Shown one piece after another: positions 16,194 through 23,379 of a DNA stretch of 64,000 bases (the stretch's first letter is position 1; every line of letters starts with the position of its first letter). This DNA is from Acidimicrobiales bacterium (lineage in GTDB: Bacteria > Actinomycetota > Acidimicrobiia > Acidimicrobiales > MedAcidi-G1). The notes under the pieces are model-generated. The model ran no database searches. It saw only the letters and a program-made list of their open reading frames with translations, and was not told the origin of the DNA. A program made the position numbers and the translations under genes. The stretch covers positions 49,922 through 113,921 of the forward strand of contig JAAZXY010000003.1 in assembly GCA_014239855.1 (NCBI GenBank), written 5' to 3'.

Positions 16194-16946
16194 ATGGGAC
16201 GGTTCGACGGACGGGTGGCGTTGATCACCGGAGCGGCCTCGGGAATCGGGAGGGCCACCGCCCTTCGCATGTCCAGCGACGGTGCCACGATCGTGGGCTT
16301 CGATCGGGACGCTGCCGGCCTGGACGCCGTGTCCAGCGAGGTGACCGAGGCCGGCGGCACCATGACCACGGTGACCGGCGACGTCTCCCAACGGGCCGAC
16401 TGCATTGCCGCAGTGGACGCCGCGGTGGCCTCCCACGGTCGCCTCGACGTCCTGGCCAACGTGGCCGGCGTGGTGTGGGCCGAACACGTGGCCGACACCA
16501 CCGAAGAGGGTTGGGACCGCATGATGGGCATCAACGTGTCGGGCAGCTTCTGGTGCGCCCAGGCCGCCCTCCCCCACCTCATCGAGAGCCACGGCAACAT
16601 CGTGAACATCGCCTCGAACGCCGGCCTCATGGGCCAGGCCTACACCGTGGCCTACAGCACGACCAAGGGTGCGGTGGTCAACATGACCCGGGCGCTGGCC
16701 ATGGAGTACATCAAGGAGCCGGTGCGGATCAACGCGGTGGCCCCCGGGGGCGTCAACAGCCCCATGAGCCAGAACTTCGACATGCCCGCCGACCTCGACT
16801 TCACCCTCATGCAGCCCTACATGGGCTTCCGGGACATGGCCGACCCGTCCGAGTTGGCCAACGTGATCGCCTTCGTGGCGTCCGACGAGGCCAGCCGCAT
16901 GCACGGCGCCATCGTCTCGGTGGACGGCGGTCTCACCGCGGGCTGA
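16194..16946 (+). CDS. Short-chain dehydrogenase/reductase
   Basis: This 250-residue SDR has the cofactor motif TGAASGIG at residues 12-19, NVAG at 89-92, and the catalytic residues Ser141, Tyr154 and Lys158 (YSTTK). The C-terminal GAIVSVDGGLTAG is standard for the classical family. Asp37 after the second strand favours NAD(H). The substrate is not predictable; related enzymes act on hydroxyacyl-CoA, steroid or sugar alcohols. AGGAGA about 9 nt before the ATG is a good ribosome binding site, and TACCTT at 16139-16144 is a likely -10 box giving a leader of about 45 nt. This is one of the few genes here with a conventional leader. Confidence 0.85.
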   Translation: MGRFDGRVALITGAASGIGRATALRMSSDGATIVGFDRDAAGLDAVSSEVTEAGGTMTTVTGDVSQRADCIAAVDAAVASHGRLDVLANVAGVVWAEHVADTTEEGWDRMMGINVSGSFWCAQAALPHLIESHGNIVNIASNAGLMGQAYTVAYSTTKGAVVNMTRALAMEYIKEPVRINAVAPGGVNSPMSQNFDMPADLDFTLMQPYMGFRDMADPSELANVIAFVASDEASRMHGAIVSVDGGLTAG

Positions 16947-16965
16947 TCCCCCCGGCACGTCCGGC

Positions 16966-16971
16966 TACCGT
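16966..16971 (+). promoter_or_regulatory. -10 box TACCGT, leaderless promoter
   Basis: TACCGT is followed by CGCGTC and the ATG at 16978. Confidence 0.55.
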
Positions 16972-16977
16972 CGCGTC

Positions 16978-17649
16978 ATGGATCGGCCCTACGTCCTCGG
17001 CGTGGACCTCGACGGGGTGTGTGGGGACTACACCGAGGCGTTCCGGACCGTGGTGGCCGAGGAGTTGGGCTGCTCGCTGGACGACCTCCCCCTGGAGCGG
17101 TCCTGGGATTTCACCGAGTGGGGACTGGACGACGAGGAGTTCGAGCGCCTCCACCACCATGCGGTGACCGAGCGGCGGATCCTGTCCTGGATGCCGGTCA
17201 TGGACGACGCGGCCGACGTCCTGTGGCGCCTGTCCGACGCCGGTGTGTGGATCCGCATCATCACCCACCGCCTCTACGTCAACTGGAGCCACGCCACGGC
17301 CATTGCCGACACCGTGGAGTGGCTCGACCGGGTACGCATCCCCTACCGGGACATCTGCTTCATGGGCGACAAGCCCGAGGTGGGCGCCGACCTCTACATC
17401 GACGACGGGCCCCACAACGTGGAGGCACTGCGCGAGGTCGGAAACCGGGTGATCATCTTTGATGCGCCCTACAACCAGCACCTCGTCGGAACACGGGCAC
17501 GGACGTGGGCCGAATGCGAACAGTTGGTGCTGCGCGATGCCGCCGAACGGGGCTACGAGTTCCAGGCCTCGCTACCCGGGCTGGATCAGGGCTCAGGTCG
17601 CCTCGACGACCTGGATTCGGGCAGCGCCGATGACCAGACCCTCGAGTAG
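16978..17649 (+). CDS. HAD-superfamily 5'(3')-deoxyribonucleotidase-like protein
   Basis: This 223-residue protein has the HAD nucleophile motif DLDG at residues 10-13, a THR motif (motif II) after IRIITH, and a distal GDKPEVGADLYIDDGPHN region carrying the motif III lysine and the motif IV aspartate pair. The pattern and length fit the 5'-nucleotidase NT5C-type branch, which dephosphorylates nucleoside monophosphates. The soluble acidic tail contains an LDQGSGRLDDLDSGS repeat-like stretch. It is convergent with the enoyl-CoA hydratase gene, with 9 bp between stops. The start is fixed by TACCGT 6 nt upstream. The nucleotide substrate is inferred from family only. Confidence 0.75.
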   Translation: MDRPYVLGVDLDGVCGDYTEAFRTVVAEELGCSLDDLPLERSWDFTEWGLDDEEFERLHHHAVTERRILSWMPVMDDAADVLWRLSDAGVWIRIITHRLYVNWSHATAIADTVEWLDRVRIPYRDICFMGDKPEVGADLYIDDGPHNVEALREVGNRVIIFDAPYNQHLVGTRARTWAECEQLVLRDAAERGYEFQASLPGLDQGSGRLDDLDSGSADDQTLE

Positions 17650-17658
17650 TTCTCCGGA

Positions 17659-18459
17659 CTAGCCCCGCTGGAAGTCGGGAGTCCGCTTCTCGGCGAAGGC
17701 CCGGGGTCCCTCCTTGGCGTCGGCGGAAGCAAAGACCGCCCGGCTCAGGGGCTCCTCGAAGGCGAACGCCTCGGCCTCGGTCATACCCGGGGTTTCCCTC
17801 AGCGTCCGCATGATGGCCTCGACGGCCAATGGGCCGTTGGCGGCCACCGTGGCGGCGATCTCGTGCGCACGCTCCAACGCCGTCCCGTCCGGCACCACGT
17901 GTCCGATCAGCCCCAGGGACTTCGCCTCGGGCGCCGACACGTGCTTTCCGGTCAGGAGAATGTCGGCCGCCTCGGTGAACGGAATCTGCCGGGCCAGGCG
18001 AACCGCCGAACCGCCTCCCGGATACAGCGACCAGCGGGCCTCGGACACACCGAAGAGGGCGCTCTCTCCGGCCACCCGGATCTCGGTGCCCTGGAGGATC
18101 TCGGTCCCGCCGGCAATGGCGTTGCCTTCCACGGCGGCGATGATCGGAACCCGGGGATGGCGGGTCTTCAGCAGGCCGTCGTAGACCCACCCTGAGCCGT
18201 GACGCTCCATGCGCCCGGACACGTCGTAGTCGTCGCTGGCGTCCACGTCGCCGGCCATGGCCCGCAGGTCCATGCCGGCACAGAAGTGGTCGCCGGCGCC
18301 GGTCAGGATGCACGCCCGGATGGTGTCATCGGCGTCGATCTCGTCCCAGGCGTCGGCCAGGCGGGCAAACATGGCCAGCGTCATGGCGTTACGACGGGCC
18401 GGCCGGTTCATGGTGAGGACCACCACCGGCCCCTCACGGTCGATCAGCAGGTCGGGCAT
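17659..18459 (-). CDS. Enoyl-CoA hydratase/isomerase family protein
   Basis: This 266-residue crotonase-fold protein has the first oxyanion-hole element [20 protein letters not shown] (about 50-69) and the second, [12 protein letters not shown] (about 110-121). [22 protein letters not shown] segment follows, where the hydratase glutamates would sit. The last part, [13 protein letters not shown], is the usual C-terminal signature with a K-P-x-F/W-like ending. It is the last gene of the six-gene leftward operon, 15 bp after the LLM gene. It probably hydrates an unsaturated acyl-CoA; the substrate is unknown. Confidence 0.85.
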   Translation of the reverse strand: MPDLLIDREGPVVVLTMNRPARRNAMTLAMFARLADAWDEIDADDTIRACILTGAGDHFCAGMDLRAMAGDVDASDDYDVSGRMERHGSGWVYDGLLKTRHPRVPIIAAVEGNAIAGGTEILQGTEIRVAGESALFGVSEARWSLYPGGGSAVRLARQIPFTEAADILLTGKHVSAPEAKSLGLIGHVVPDGTALERAHEIAATVAANGPLAVEAIMRTLRETPGMTEAEAFAFEEPLSRAVFASADAKEGPRAFAEKRTPDFQRG

Positions 18460-18474
18460 GGGATGCCTCCTCGT

Positions 18475-19452
18475 TCAGCCGGCAGCCAGGGCCGGGATGA
18501 CCTCGTCGGCCATGAGGTGCATCGACTCCCACCCGATGGCCGGATCGATGCCGCCGCACAGTGGGTGGGAGACCGCGGCACCGGTGTTGCGGATCAGGTC
18601 GACGCACTCTTCCGGCGTGACGATGGCGTGCTGCCCGCCGGTTCGCAGTGTCGCCAGGTCGGTGGCGTCCACCTGCCAGCTGGTCCGCTGGTCGGACTTC
18701 TGCCAGGAGGCGTAGGCCCGGGCGTCGTAGAGGAGGTGCTCGCCGATCCGGTCCCAGAGGGCCTCGGGGTCCCGGGTGACCAGGACCAGTCCCGGACCCG
18801 ACGGCATCATGCAGAACGGTGCACCGTGACCCACCCGGGCCGATTCCTCCAGATACGCGGCCTCCAGTTCCGGGTCGTGGACGGCGGGAACGAAGGGCAG
18901 GTGGTGCCGGGCCGCCCGTCTGGCCGATGCCTCAACGGAACCACCGACCGCCAGGAGGGCGTGCGGATCACTGGCCGGCCGGGGCGTGACCCAGGCGGTG
19001 CGACCGTCCACCTCGAAGGGTTCGCCCTTCCATGCCTCCAGCAGCGTCTCGAGGGCTTCGTCGGTGGCCCGACCCCGCCGGGAGCGGTCCCTGTCGAACA
19101 TGGCGAACTCCTCGTCGCGGTAGCCCACACCGGCCACCACGTTGATCCTCCCGGGCGCCATGAGGTCGATGGCTGCGATGTCCTCGGCCACCCGGAGAGG
19201 CTCGTGAAGGGGAAGGAGGAGGGCCGATACCGAGCAGAAGAGGTTCCGGGTGGCGCCCAGCACACCGGCCGCCACGATCAGTGGGGCGCTCATGAATCCG
19301 TCCTCGGAACCGTGGTGTTCCGACAGCACCACCCCGGCGAAGCCCCGGTCGTCGGCGAACCGGCACATCTCCAGCATCTCGGCGTACTGACGGGCGTGGG
19401 TCAACCCCTCCACCCACGGAGGGATCCGAAGGTCGAAGCGGAGCAGGATCAT
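18475..19452 (-). CDS. LLM-class flavin-dependent oxidoreductase
   Basis: This 325-residue protein is of the luciferase-like monooxygenase fold. Visible elements are EMCRFADDRGFAGVVLSEHHG (the strand-helix with SEHH), a GATRNLFCSVSALLLPLHEPLRVAEDIAAIDLMAPGRI segment, and a VVAGVGYRDEEF motif, all typical of the F420- or FMN-dependent branch. Actinobacterial members often use F420, but the cofactor cannot be decided here. Its ATG shares one base with the stop of the upstream nucleotidyltransferase gene. In the operon it would oxidise or reduce an intermediate in acyl-CoA or terpenoid/steroid breakdown. Confidence 0.85.
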   Translation of the reverse strand: MILLRFDLRIPPWVEGLTHARQYAEMLEMCRFADDRGFAGVVLSEHHGSEDGFMSAPLIVAAGVLGATRNLFCSVSALLLPLHEPLRVAEDIAAIDLMAPGRINVVAGVGYRDEEFAMFDRDRSRRGRATDEALETLLEAWKGEPFEVDGRTAWVTPRPASDPHALLAVGGSVEASARRAARHHLPFVPAVHDPELEAAYLEESARVGHGAPFCMMPSGPGLVLVTRDPEALWDRIGEHLLYDARAYASWQKSDQRTSWQVDATDLATLRTGGQHAIVTPEECVDLIRNTGAAVSHPLCGGIDPAIGWESMHLMADEVIPALAAG

Positions 19453-20381
19453 CAGGGCGCCTCCTCGGACGATTCTTCCTCAGGACCTGTGCGGCCGGGA
19501 CCGCCGGGACCGCTGGCGTCGAGGGCACGGAAGGCGAGCCGGGCCACCTCGAGGTCCTCGCGATTGGTGATCCCGATCCAGTCCTCATCGGTATCGACCA
19601 CCTCGATGGAGAGCCGGCCCTCGGATCGTTGGTCGTCCAGTGCCTCGGGCAGGAGGAACTCGGCGGTGTCGGAGTCGCGGTGGGCGTCGTGGAACGCCTC
19701 CCACTGCCCACCCAGCGCGTCGACGGCGGCCAGCGGTAGCCCCCAGATGTTCATCGACACCGGCGTGTCGGGCGACAGTTCCCCGACCGGATCGGTGGAG
19801 CGGATCACCTCGCCGTCGGTGCCGCCGTCCTCCCGTCCGATGCCGTGGGTCTCCACGAGGCCCATCAGCCGTCCCTCGGCGTCTCTGCTGCACACCCCCC
19901 GGGAGACCGTCCCGGAAGCCGGGAGCGTCTGTCCCAGACGAAAGCCCAGCATGGATGCCACCGGCACCCCATCGGGCGAGTCGACGAATGCACCGACGAT
20001 CCGGGCGATCCCGCTCGGGCCGTAGTGGTCATCAGCGTTGAGCACGATCACCGGACCATTCAGCGCAGCGCGGGCGCTGACCACGGCATGCCCGGTGCCC
20101 CACGGCTTGGCCCGCTGCGGTCCGAAGGCGTCCTGATGGACGATCACCAGGTCCAGATCGTCACCGTGCTGGGCGGCCAGATGTCGACGGATGTCAGCGT
20201 CCAGGTCGGTACGACCGATGACCACCACCCGGGTCACCCCGGCTGCTGCGGCCTCCCTGATGGAGTGATCCAGAATCGCCGCTCCCCGGGGGCCCACGTC
20301 GGCGAGTTGCTTGGTGCCGCCGAAACGCGAGCCCAGACCTCCGGCCAGCAGCAGCAGGCTGATGACGGGCTCAGTGGTCAT
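19452..20381 (-). CDS. NTP-transferase (sugar nucleotidyltransferase-like)
   Basis: This 309-residue protein starts with LLLLAGGLGSRFGGTKQ at residues 9-25, the nucleotidyltransferase signature, and has a LNADDHYG metal-binding Asp region and an SMNIWGL motif. The fold transfers NMP to sugar phosphates or similar substrates. It lacks a left-handed helix repeat domain, so it is a catalytic domain only. A longer frame to 20477 is open, but the ATG at 20381 places the signature at the normal distance from the N-terminus. It sits unexpectedly between acyl-CoA degradation genes. The substrate is unknown; regulation or activation of a carrier is possible. Confidence 0.7.
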   Translation of the reverse strand: MTTEPVISLLLLAGGLGSRFGGTKQLADVGPRGAAILDHSIREAAAAGVTRVVVIGRTDLDADIRRHLAAQHGDDLDLVIVHQDAFGPQRAKPWGTGHAVVSARAALNGPVIVLNADDHYGPSGIARIVGAFVDSPDGVPVASMLGFRLGQTLPASGTVSRGVCSRDAEGRLMGLVETHGIGREDGGTDGEVIRSTDPVGELSPDTPVSMNIWGLPLAAVDALGGQWEAFHDAHRDSDTAEFLLPEALDDQRSEGRLSIEVVDTDEDWIGITNREDLEVARLAFRALDASGPGGPGRTGPEEESSEEAP

Positions 20382-20415
20382 GTCGATGGGTGATGGGTCG
20401 AGCGAGTGGGCCGGG

Positions 20416-21189
20416 TCAGTCGGCGGCCGCGTTGGGGTCCCGCTCGCCCCGCAGGAACGCCGCCCGGGCCTCGTCACCTCGACCCAGAAGGTTCAGTTCG
20501 AAGGTGAAGCCCTGCTCGAAGCGGTAGCTGGTCCGGACGTCGACCGGGTCGATGCCGTTCATGGAGGCCTTGGCGGCCCGCATGACCGCACCGTCCTTGG
20601 CGGCAATGGTGGCCGCCACCAAGGCCGCCGTGTCGGCCAGGTCGTCAGCCGCCACGACCCGCAGAACCGAGCCGTAGCCGTGGAGTTCCTCGGCGGTCGC
20701 CGGCTCACAGCTGTAGAGCATCCAGCGGGCCCGGTGGGCCGGCACCAGGCGCATCAGATGGGTGGCCGCACCCAGCGCCCCGTTGTCCACCTCGGGAAGG
20801 CCGAAGCCCGCCCCCTCAGCGGCCACGATCACGTCCGCGTTGCCCACCAGACCGATCCCGGTGCCCAGACAGAACCCGTTGACGGCGGCCACCACCGGGA
20901 CGGCGCACTCGTAGACGGCCCGGAAGGCCTCGGCACACGACCGGTTCGCCTCGACGAGCCCCAGATGGCCACCATCAGCATCGACGGCCTGGATCTCCTT
21001 GATGTCCACACCGGCACAGAAACCCCGCCCCGCAGCCGTCAGGACCACGGCACGGACGTCGTCACGGGTCTGGTACCCGTCCAGGATGGTGGCCAGGCCG
21101 TAGGTGTCGGCGATGCCCAGCGCATTCACCGGCGGGTTGTCCATGGTGATGGTCGCCACGCCATCAGCGAGCGTCTCGTGCAGTGCCAT
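20416..21189 (-). CDS. Enoyl-CoA hydratase/isomerase family protein
   Basis: This 257-residue crotonase-fold protein has AVVLTAAGRGFCAGVDIKEI (about 47-66) and AVNGFCLGTGIGLVGNADV (about 102-120), the two oxyanion-hole segments, followed by GFGLPEVDNGALGAATHLMRLV. The Glu in LPEVDNG is a candidate catalytic residue. It lies 34 bp upstream of the nucleotidyltransferase and 53 bp after the thiolase-like gene on the same strand. It is a second hydratase/isomerase in the same operon, distinct in sequence from the one at 17659. The substrate is unknown. Confidence 0.85.
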   Translation of the reverse strand: MALHETLADGVATITMDNPPVNALGIADTYGLATILDGYQTRDDVRAVVLTAAGRGFCAGVDIKEIQAVDADGGHLGLVEANRSCAEAFRAVYECAVPVVAAVNGFCLGTGIGLVGNADVIVAAEGAGFGLPEVDNGALGAATHLMRLVPAHRARWMLYSCEPATAEELHGYGSVLRVVAADDLADTAALVAATIAAKDGAVMRAAKASMNGIDPVDVRTSYRFEQGFTFELNLLGRGDEARAAFLRGERDPNAAAD

Positions 21190-21242
21190 CGTGTCTCCCC
21201 TGTCGTCCCGTCAGCCTGTCCGTTGTTCGTCGCGTGACGCGC

Positions 21243-22445
21243 TCAGCGTCGGACCAGTACCGATGATCCGTGGCCGAACAGCCCCTGGTTGGCGCTCACC
21301 CCGACCCGGGCGCCCTCCACCTGTCGGCCACCGGCCTGCCCACGCAACTGCCACGTGAGCTCACACACCTGGGCTATGGCCTGTGCGGGCACCGCCTCGC
21401 CGAACGCCCCCAGTCCGCCACTCGGGTTGACCGGGATCCGCCCTCCGATGGACGTCTCGCCGGCCCGCAGGAGCGATTCGGCCTCGCCCTCGGCACACAG
21501 GCCCAGCTGTTCGTACCAGTCCAGTTCCAGGGCCGACGAGAGGTCGTACACCTCGGCCACGTCGACGTCGGACGGGCCCATGCCGGCCTCGGCGTAGACC
21601 TGCGCCCCGATGGAGTCCTTGAAGCCCAGCGCAGGTGGCTCCACGGCGGCCGCCGAGTCGGTGGCCAGGTACGGGAGATCGATGACGGTGTCCGGATAGG
21701 TGGGGGTGACCGTCGAGAGGCCGGCCACCCGCACCGGATCGGTGATGCCCTTGGAACGGGCGTAGTCCATGGAACAGACCACCAGGGCGGCTCCACCATC
21801 GCTGGTGGCGCAGATCTCCAACAGGCGCAGCGGGTCGGACACCACCGGAGAGTTGGCGACGTCGTCCACGTCGTACTCCTTGGGGTACCGGGCATTCGGG
21901 TTGTGGACGCCGTGGCGGCTGTTCTTGGCCTTCACCATGGCGAAGTCGTCCGGCGTGGCCCCGTAGAGAGCCATACGTCGTCGGGCGTGCATGGCGAAGT
22001 AGACGGGGTTGGTGGCACCCACCATGTGGAACCGCAGCCAGTCGGTGTCGTCTGGCCGGTCGCCCCCGGTCGGGGCGAGGAAGCCCTTGGGGGTGGTGTC
22101 GGCACCCACCACGACGGCCACGTCACAGGCCCCCGAGAGGATCTGTCCACGGGCCACCGAGAGGGCGGTCACACCCGAGGCACACGCCGCATAGCTGCTG
22201 GCCACCTGGGCACCGTTGAAGCCCAGCGCCCGGGCGAACGTCGAACCGGCCACGTAACCCGGATAGCCGCAACGCACCGTGATGGCCCCCGACACGAAAC
22301 CCACGTCGTTCCAGTCGACGTCGGCATCAGCCAACGCCTCTCGTGCCGCGTGCACGCCGTATTCGGTGAAGTTGCGTCCCCACTTGCCCCAGGGGTGCAT
22401 ACCGACACCCAGAACGGCGATCTCCTCCATGGTTCCCTCCGACAT
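21243..22445 (-). CDS. SCP2-type thiolase/lipid-transfer protein, Ltp aldolase-like
   Basis: This 400-residue thiolase-fold protein has the nucleophile-region YAACASG with Cys88, and GLFGHGSSVLV at the C-terminus. The usual SCP2-thiolase HDCF motif is replaced by YDLS (Tyr300-Asp301), and the usual NxxGG...GHPxGATG stretch reads NPSGGLGAFGEAVPAQA, with Glu350 where the catalytic His is expected. These changes match the Ltp-type branch that performs retro-aldol cleavage with a DUF35 partner in steroid side-chain degradation (Ltp2-like) rather than Claisen thiolysis. The DUF35 gene ends 2 bp before it. A carrier or inactive role is the alternative. Confidence 0.8.
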   Translation of the reverse strand: MSEGTMEEIAVLGVGMHPWGKWGRNFTEYGVHAAREALADADVDWNDVGFVSGAITVRCGYPGYVAGSTFARALGFNGAQVASSYAACASGVTALSVARGQILSGACDVAVVVGADTTPKGFLAPTGGDRPDDTDWLRFHMVGATNPVYFAMHARRRMALYGATPDDFAMVKAKNSRHGVHNPNARYPKEYDVDDVANSPVVSDPLRLLEICATSDGGAALVVCSMDYARSKGITDPVRVAGLSTVTPTYPDTVIDLPYLATDSAAAVEPPALGFKDSIGAQVYAEAGMGPSDVDVAEVYDLSSALELDWYEQLGLCAEGEAESLLRAGETSIGGRIPVNPSGGLGAFGEAVPAQAIAQVCELTWQLRGQAGGRQVEGARVGVSANQGLFGHGSSVLVRR

Positions 22446-22447
22446 GT

Positions 22448-22945
22448 TCAGTCTTCCTCCCCGGCGGCCCCGCCGCCGACTGCTCCGACCATTTCACCGA
22501 CGATGTCCGCTCCGAGGAGGGGTCGCCACTGCCAGGTCAGGTGGTCGGTGTCTTCATCGGCGTACAGGACGCCCAGTTCCAGCTCGACCTCCATGCCCAC
22601 CTCGAGGTCGTCGACCGTCCAGCCGGGCGTCACCTGGCCCAGGATGACCATGCGTTCCACCTCCAACTCGACGGCGGCCACCACGATCGGCACATAGGGC
22701 TCGGTGATGATGAACGGCGGCGGCGGCGGGTAGGCGCTGTTGGTGAACGACCAGATTCGGCCCCGGCGGCTCAGCAGGACCTCCTCGACCGATCCGGCGG
22801 GGCAACGGGGATCGCTGCCCCCCAGATGAAGCGGGAAGCAGTAGCCCCCGGTCTCGAGCCGGCCACCGATCAACTGGGGCTCGTCGCCCATGGTGAAGAA
22901 GCCCTCGACGGCCGGCACCCTCGCCCGCTCGGTGCTCGTCGTCAT
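22448..22945 (-). CDS. DUF35 OB-fold protein with reduced zinc ribbon
   Basis: This 165-residue protein has the DUF35 layout: an N-terminal zinc-ribbon position followed by an OB-fold with [16 protein letters not shown] and a [13 protein letters not shown] strand region. DUF35 proteins partner thiolase-like enzymes such as Ltp2. Here the ribbon keeps only two cysteines (GGYCFP and RCPAGS) instead of four, so zinc binding is doubtful. The ATG at 22945 has GGAGG 7 nt upstream. An in-frame ATG at 22981 lies 7 nt after a TAGGAT box, so a leaderless 177-residue form is also possible. It is the first gene of the six-gene operon. Confidence 0.75.
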   Translation of the reverse strand: MTTSTERARVPAVEGFFTMGDEPQLIGGRLETGGYCFPLHLGGSDPRCPAGSVEEVLLSRRGRIWSFTNSAYPPPPPFIITEPYVPIVVAAVELEVERMVILGQVTPGWTVDDLEVGMEVELELGVLYADEDTDHLTWQWRPLLGADIVGEMVGAVGGGAAGEED

Positions 22946-22988
22946 CCGTTCGCCTCCGTGCAACCACGCCCCTCGTGGCATCGCCGCG

Positions 22989-22994
22989 ATCCTA
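22989..22994 (-). promoter_or_regulatory. -10 box TAGGAT, promoter of the acyl-CoA operon
   Basis: The minus-strand TAGGAT ends 7 nt before the in-frame ATG at 22981, so an RNA starting there could be read leaderless or from the SD-preceded ATG at 22945. Confidence 0.5.
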
Positions 22995-23107
22995 CGACGT
23001 CGCTCCGACCCCCTCCCCAACCGGCCGGGTGTCCCCGCCCACCGCGTCTGGTGACACATGCCATAGCCCGCAGGCCCCGAAACCCGGATCCGACCGTGGG
23101 TCGCGAG

Positions 23108-23113
23108 TACGCT
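23108..23113 (+). promoter_or_regulatory. -10 box TACGCT, riboswitch promoter
   Basis: TACGCT would start an RNA near 23120, about ten bases before the first aptamer stem at 23131. No clear -35 is seen. Confidence 0.45.
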
Positions 23114-23130
23114 GGCCCCAGCCACACACA

Positions 23131-23214
23131 CCCCTGTGGGAGAGACCCCGACTCGATCGGGGCGCCGAAGGAGCAACCGCCCCCGGAAACTCTCAGGCGA
23201 ACGGACTACAGGGG
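23131..23214 (+). promoter_or_regulatory. Glycine riboswitch, aptamer 1
   Basis: The terminal stem CCCCTGT (23131-23137) pairs with ACAGGGG (23208-23214). Inside are GGAGAGACC, GGCGCCGAAGGAGCAACC and GGAAACTCTCAGGC in order, the conserved core of the gcvT-type glycine aptamer. Confidence 0.93.
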
Positions 23215-23221
23215 CAGGCGA

Positions 23222-23310
23222 CTCTGGAGAGCGACCGGCATACCGGTCCACCGAAGGGGCAAGCCGGATCACGGTCCGGTCCATCTCTCAGGTTTCGGAC
23301 AGAGGGGGGT
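23222..23310 (+). promoter_or_regulatory. Glycine riboswitch, aptamer 2
   Basis: A second aptamer follows after a short linker: CTCTGGAGAG, CACCGAAGGGGCAAGCC, ATCTCTCAGGTTTCGGACAGAG, with CTCT (23222-23225) pairing AGAG (23301-23304). A hairpin CGGGC / GCCCG at 23315-23329 follows in the expression platform, and GAGAGG at 23361 is the possible RBS. Mechanism (translation or termination) is not determined. Confidence 0.9.
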
Positions 23311-23379
23311 TCAGCGGGCAGACGGCCCGTTGCAACCCAGACCCCATCCGACCCACACCCGAGAGGCATCCAGAGCCCG

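Noticed and set aside
18199..20025. Open frame of 608 codons on the plus strand
   Set aside because: Antisense to the enoyl-CoA hydratase, LLM and nucleotidyltransferase genes, which carry clear motifs.
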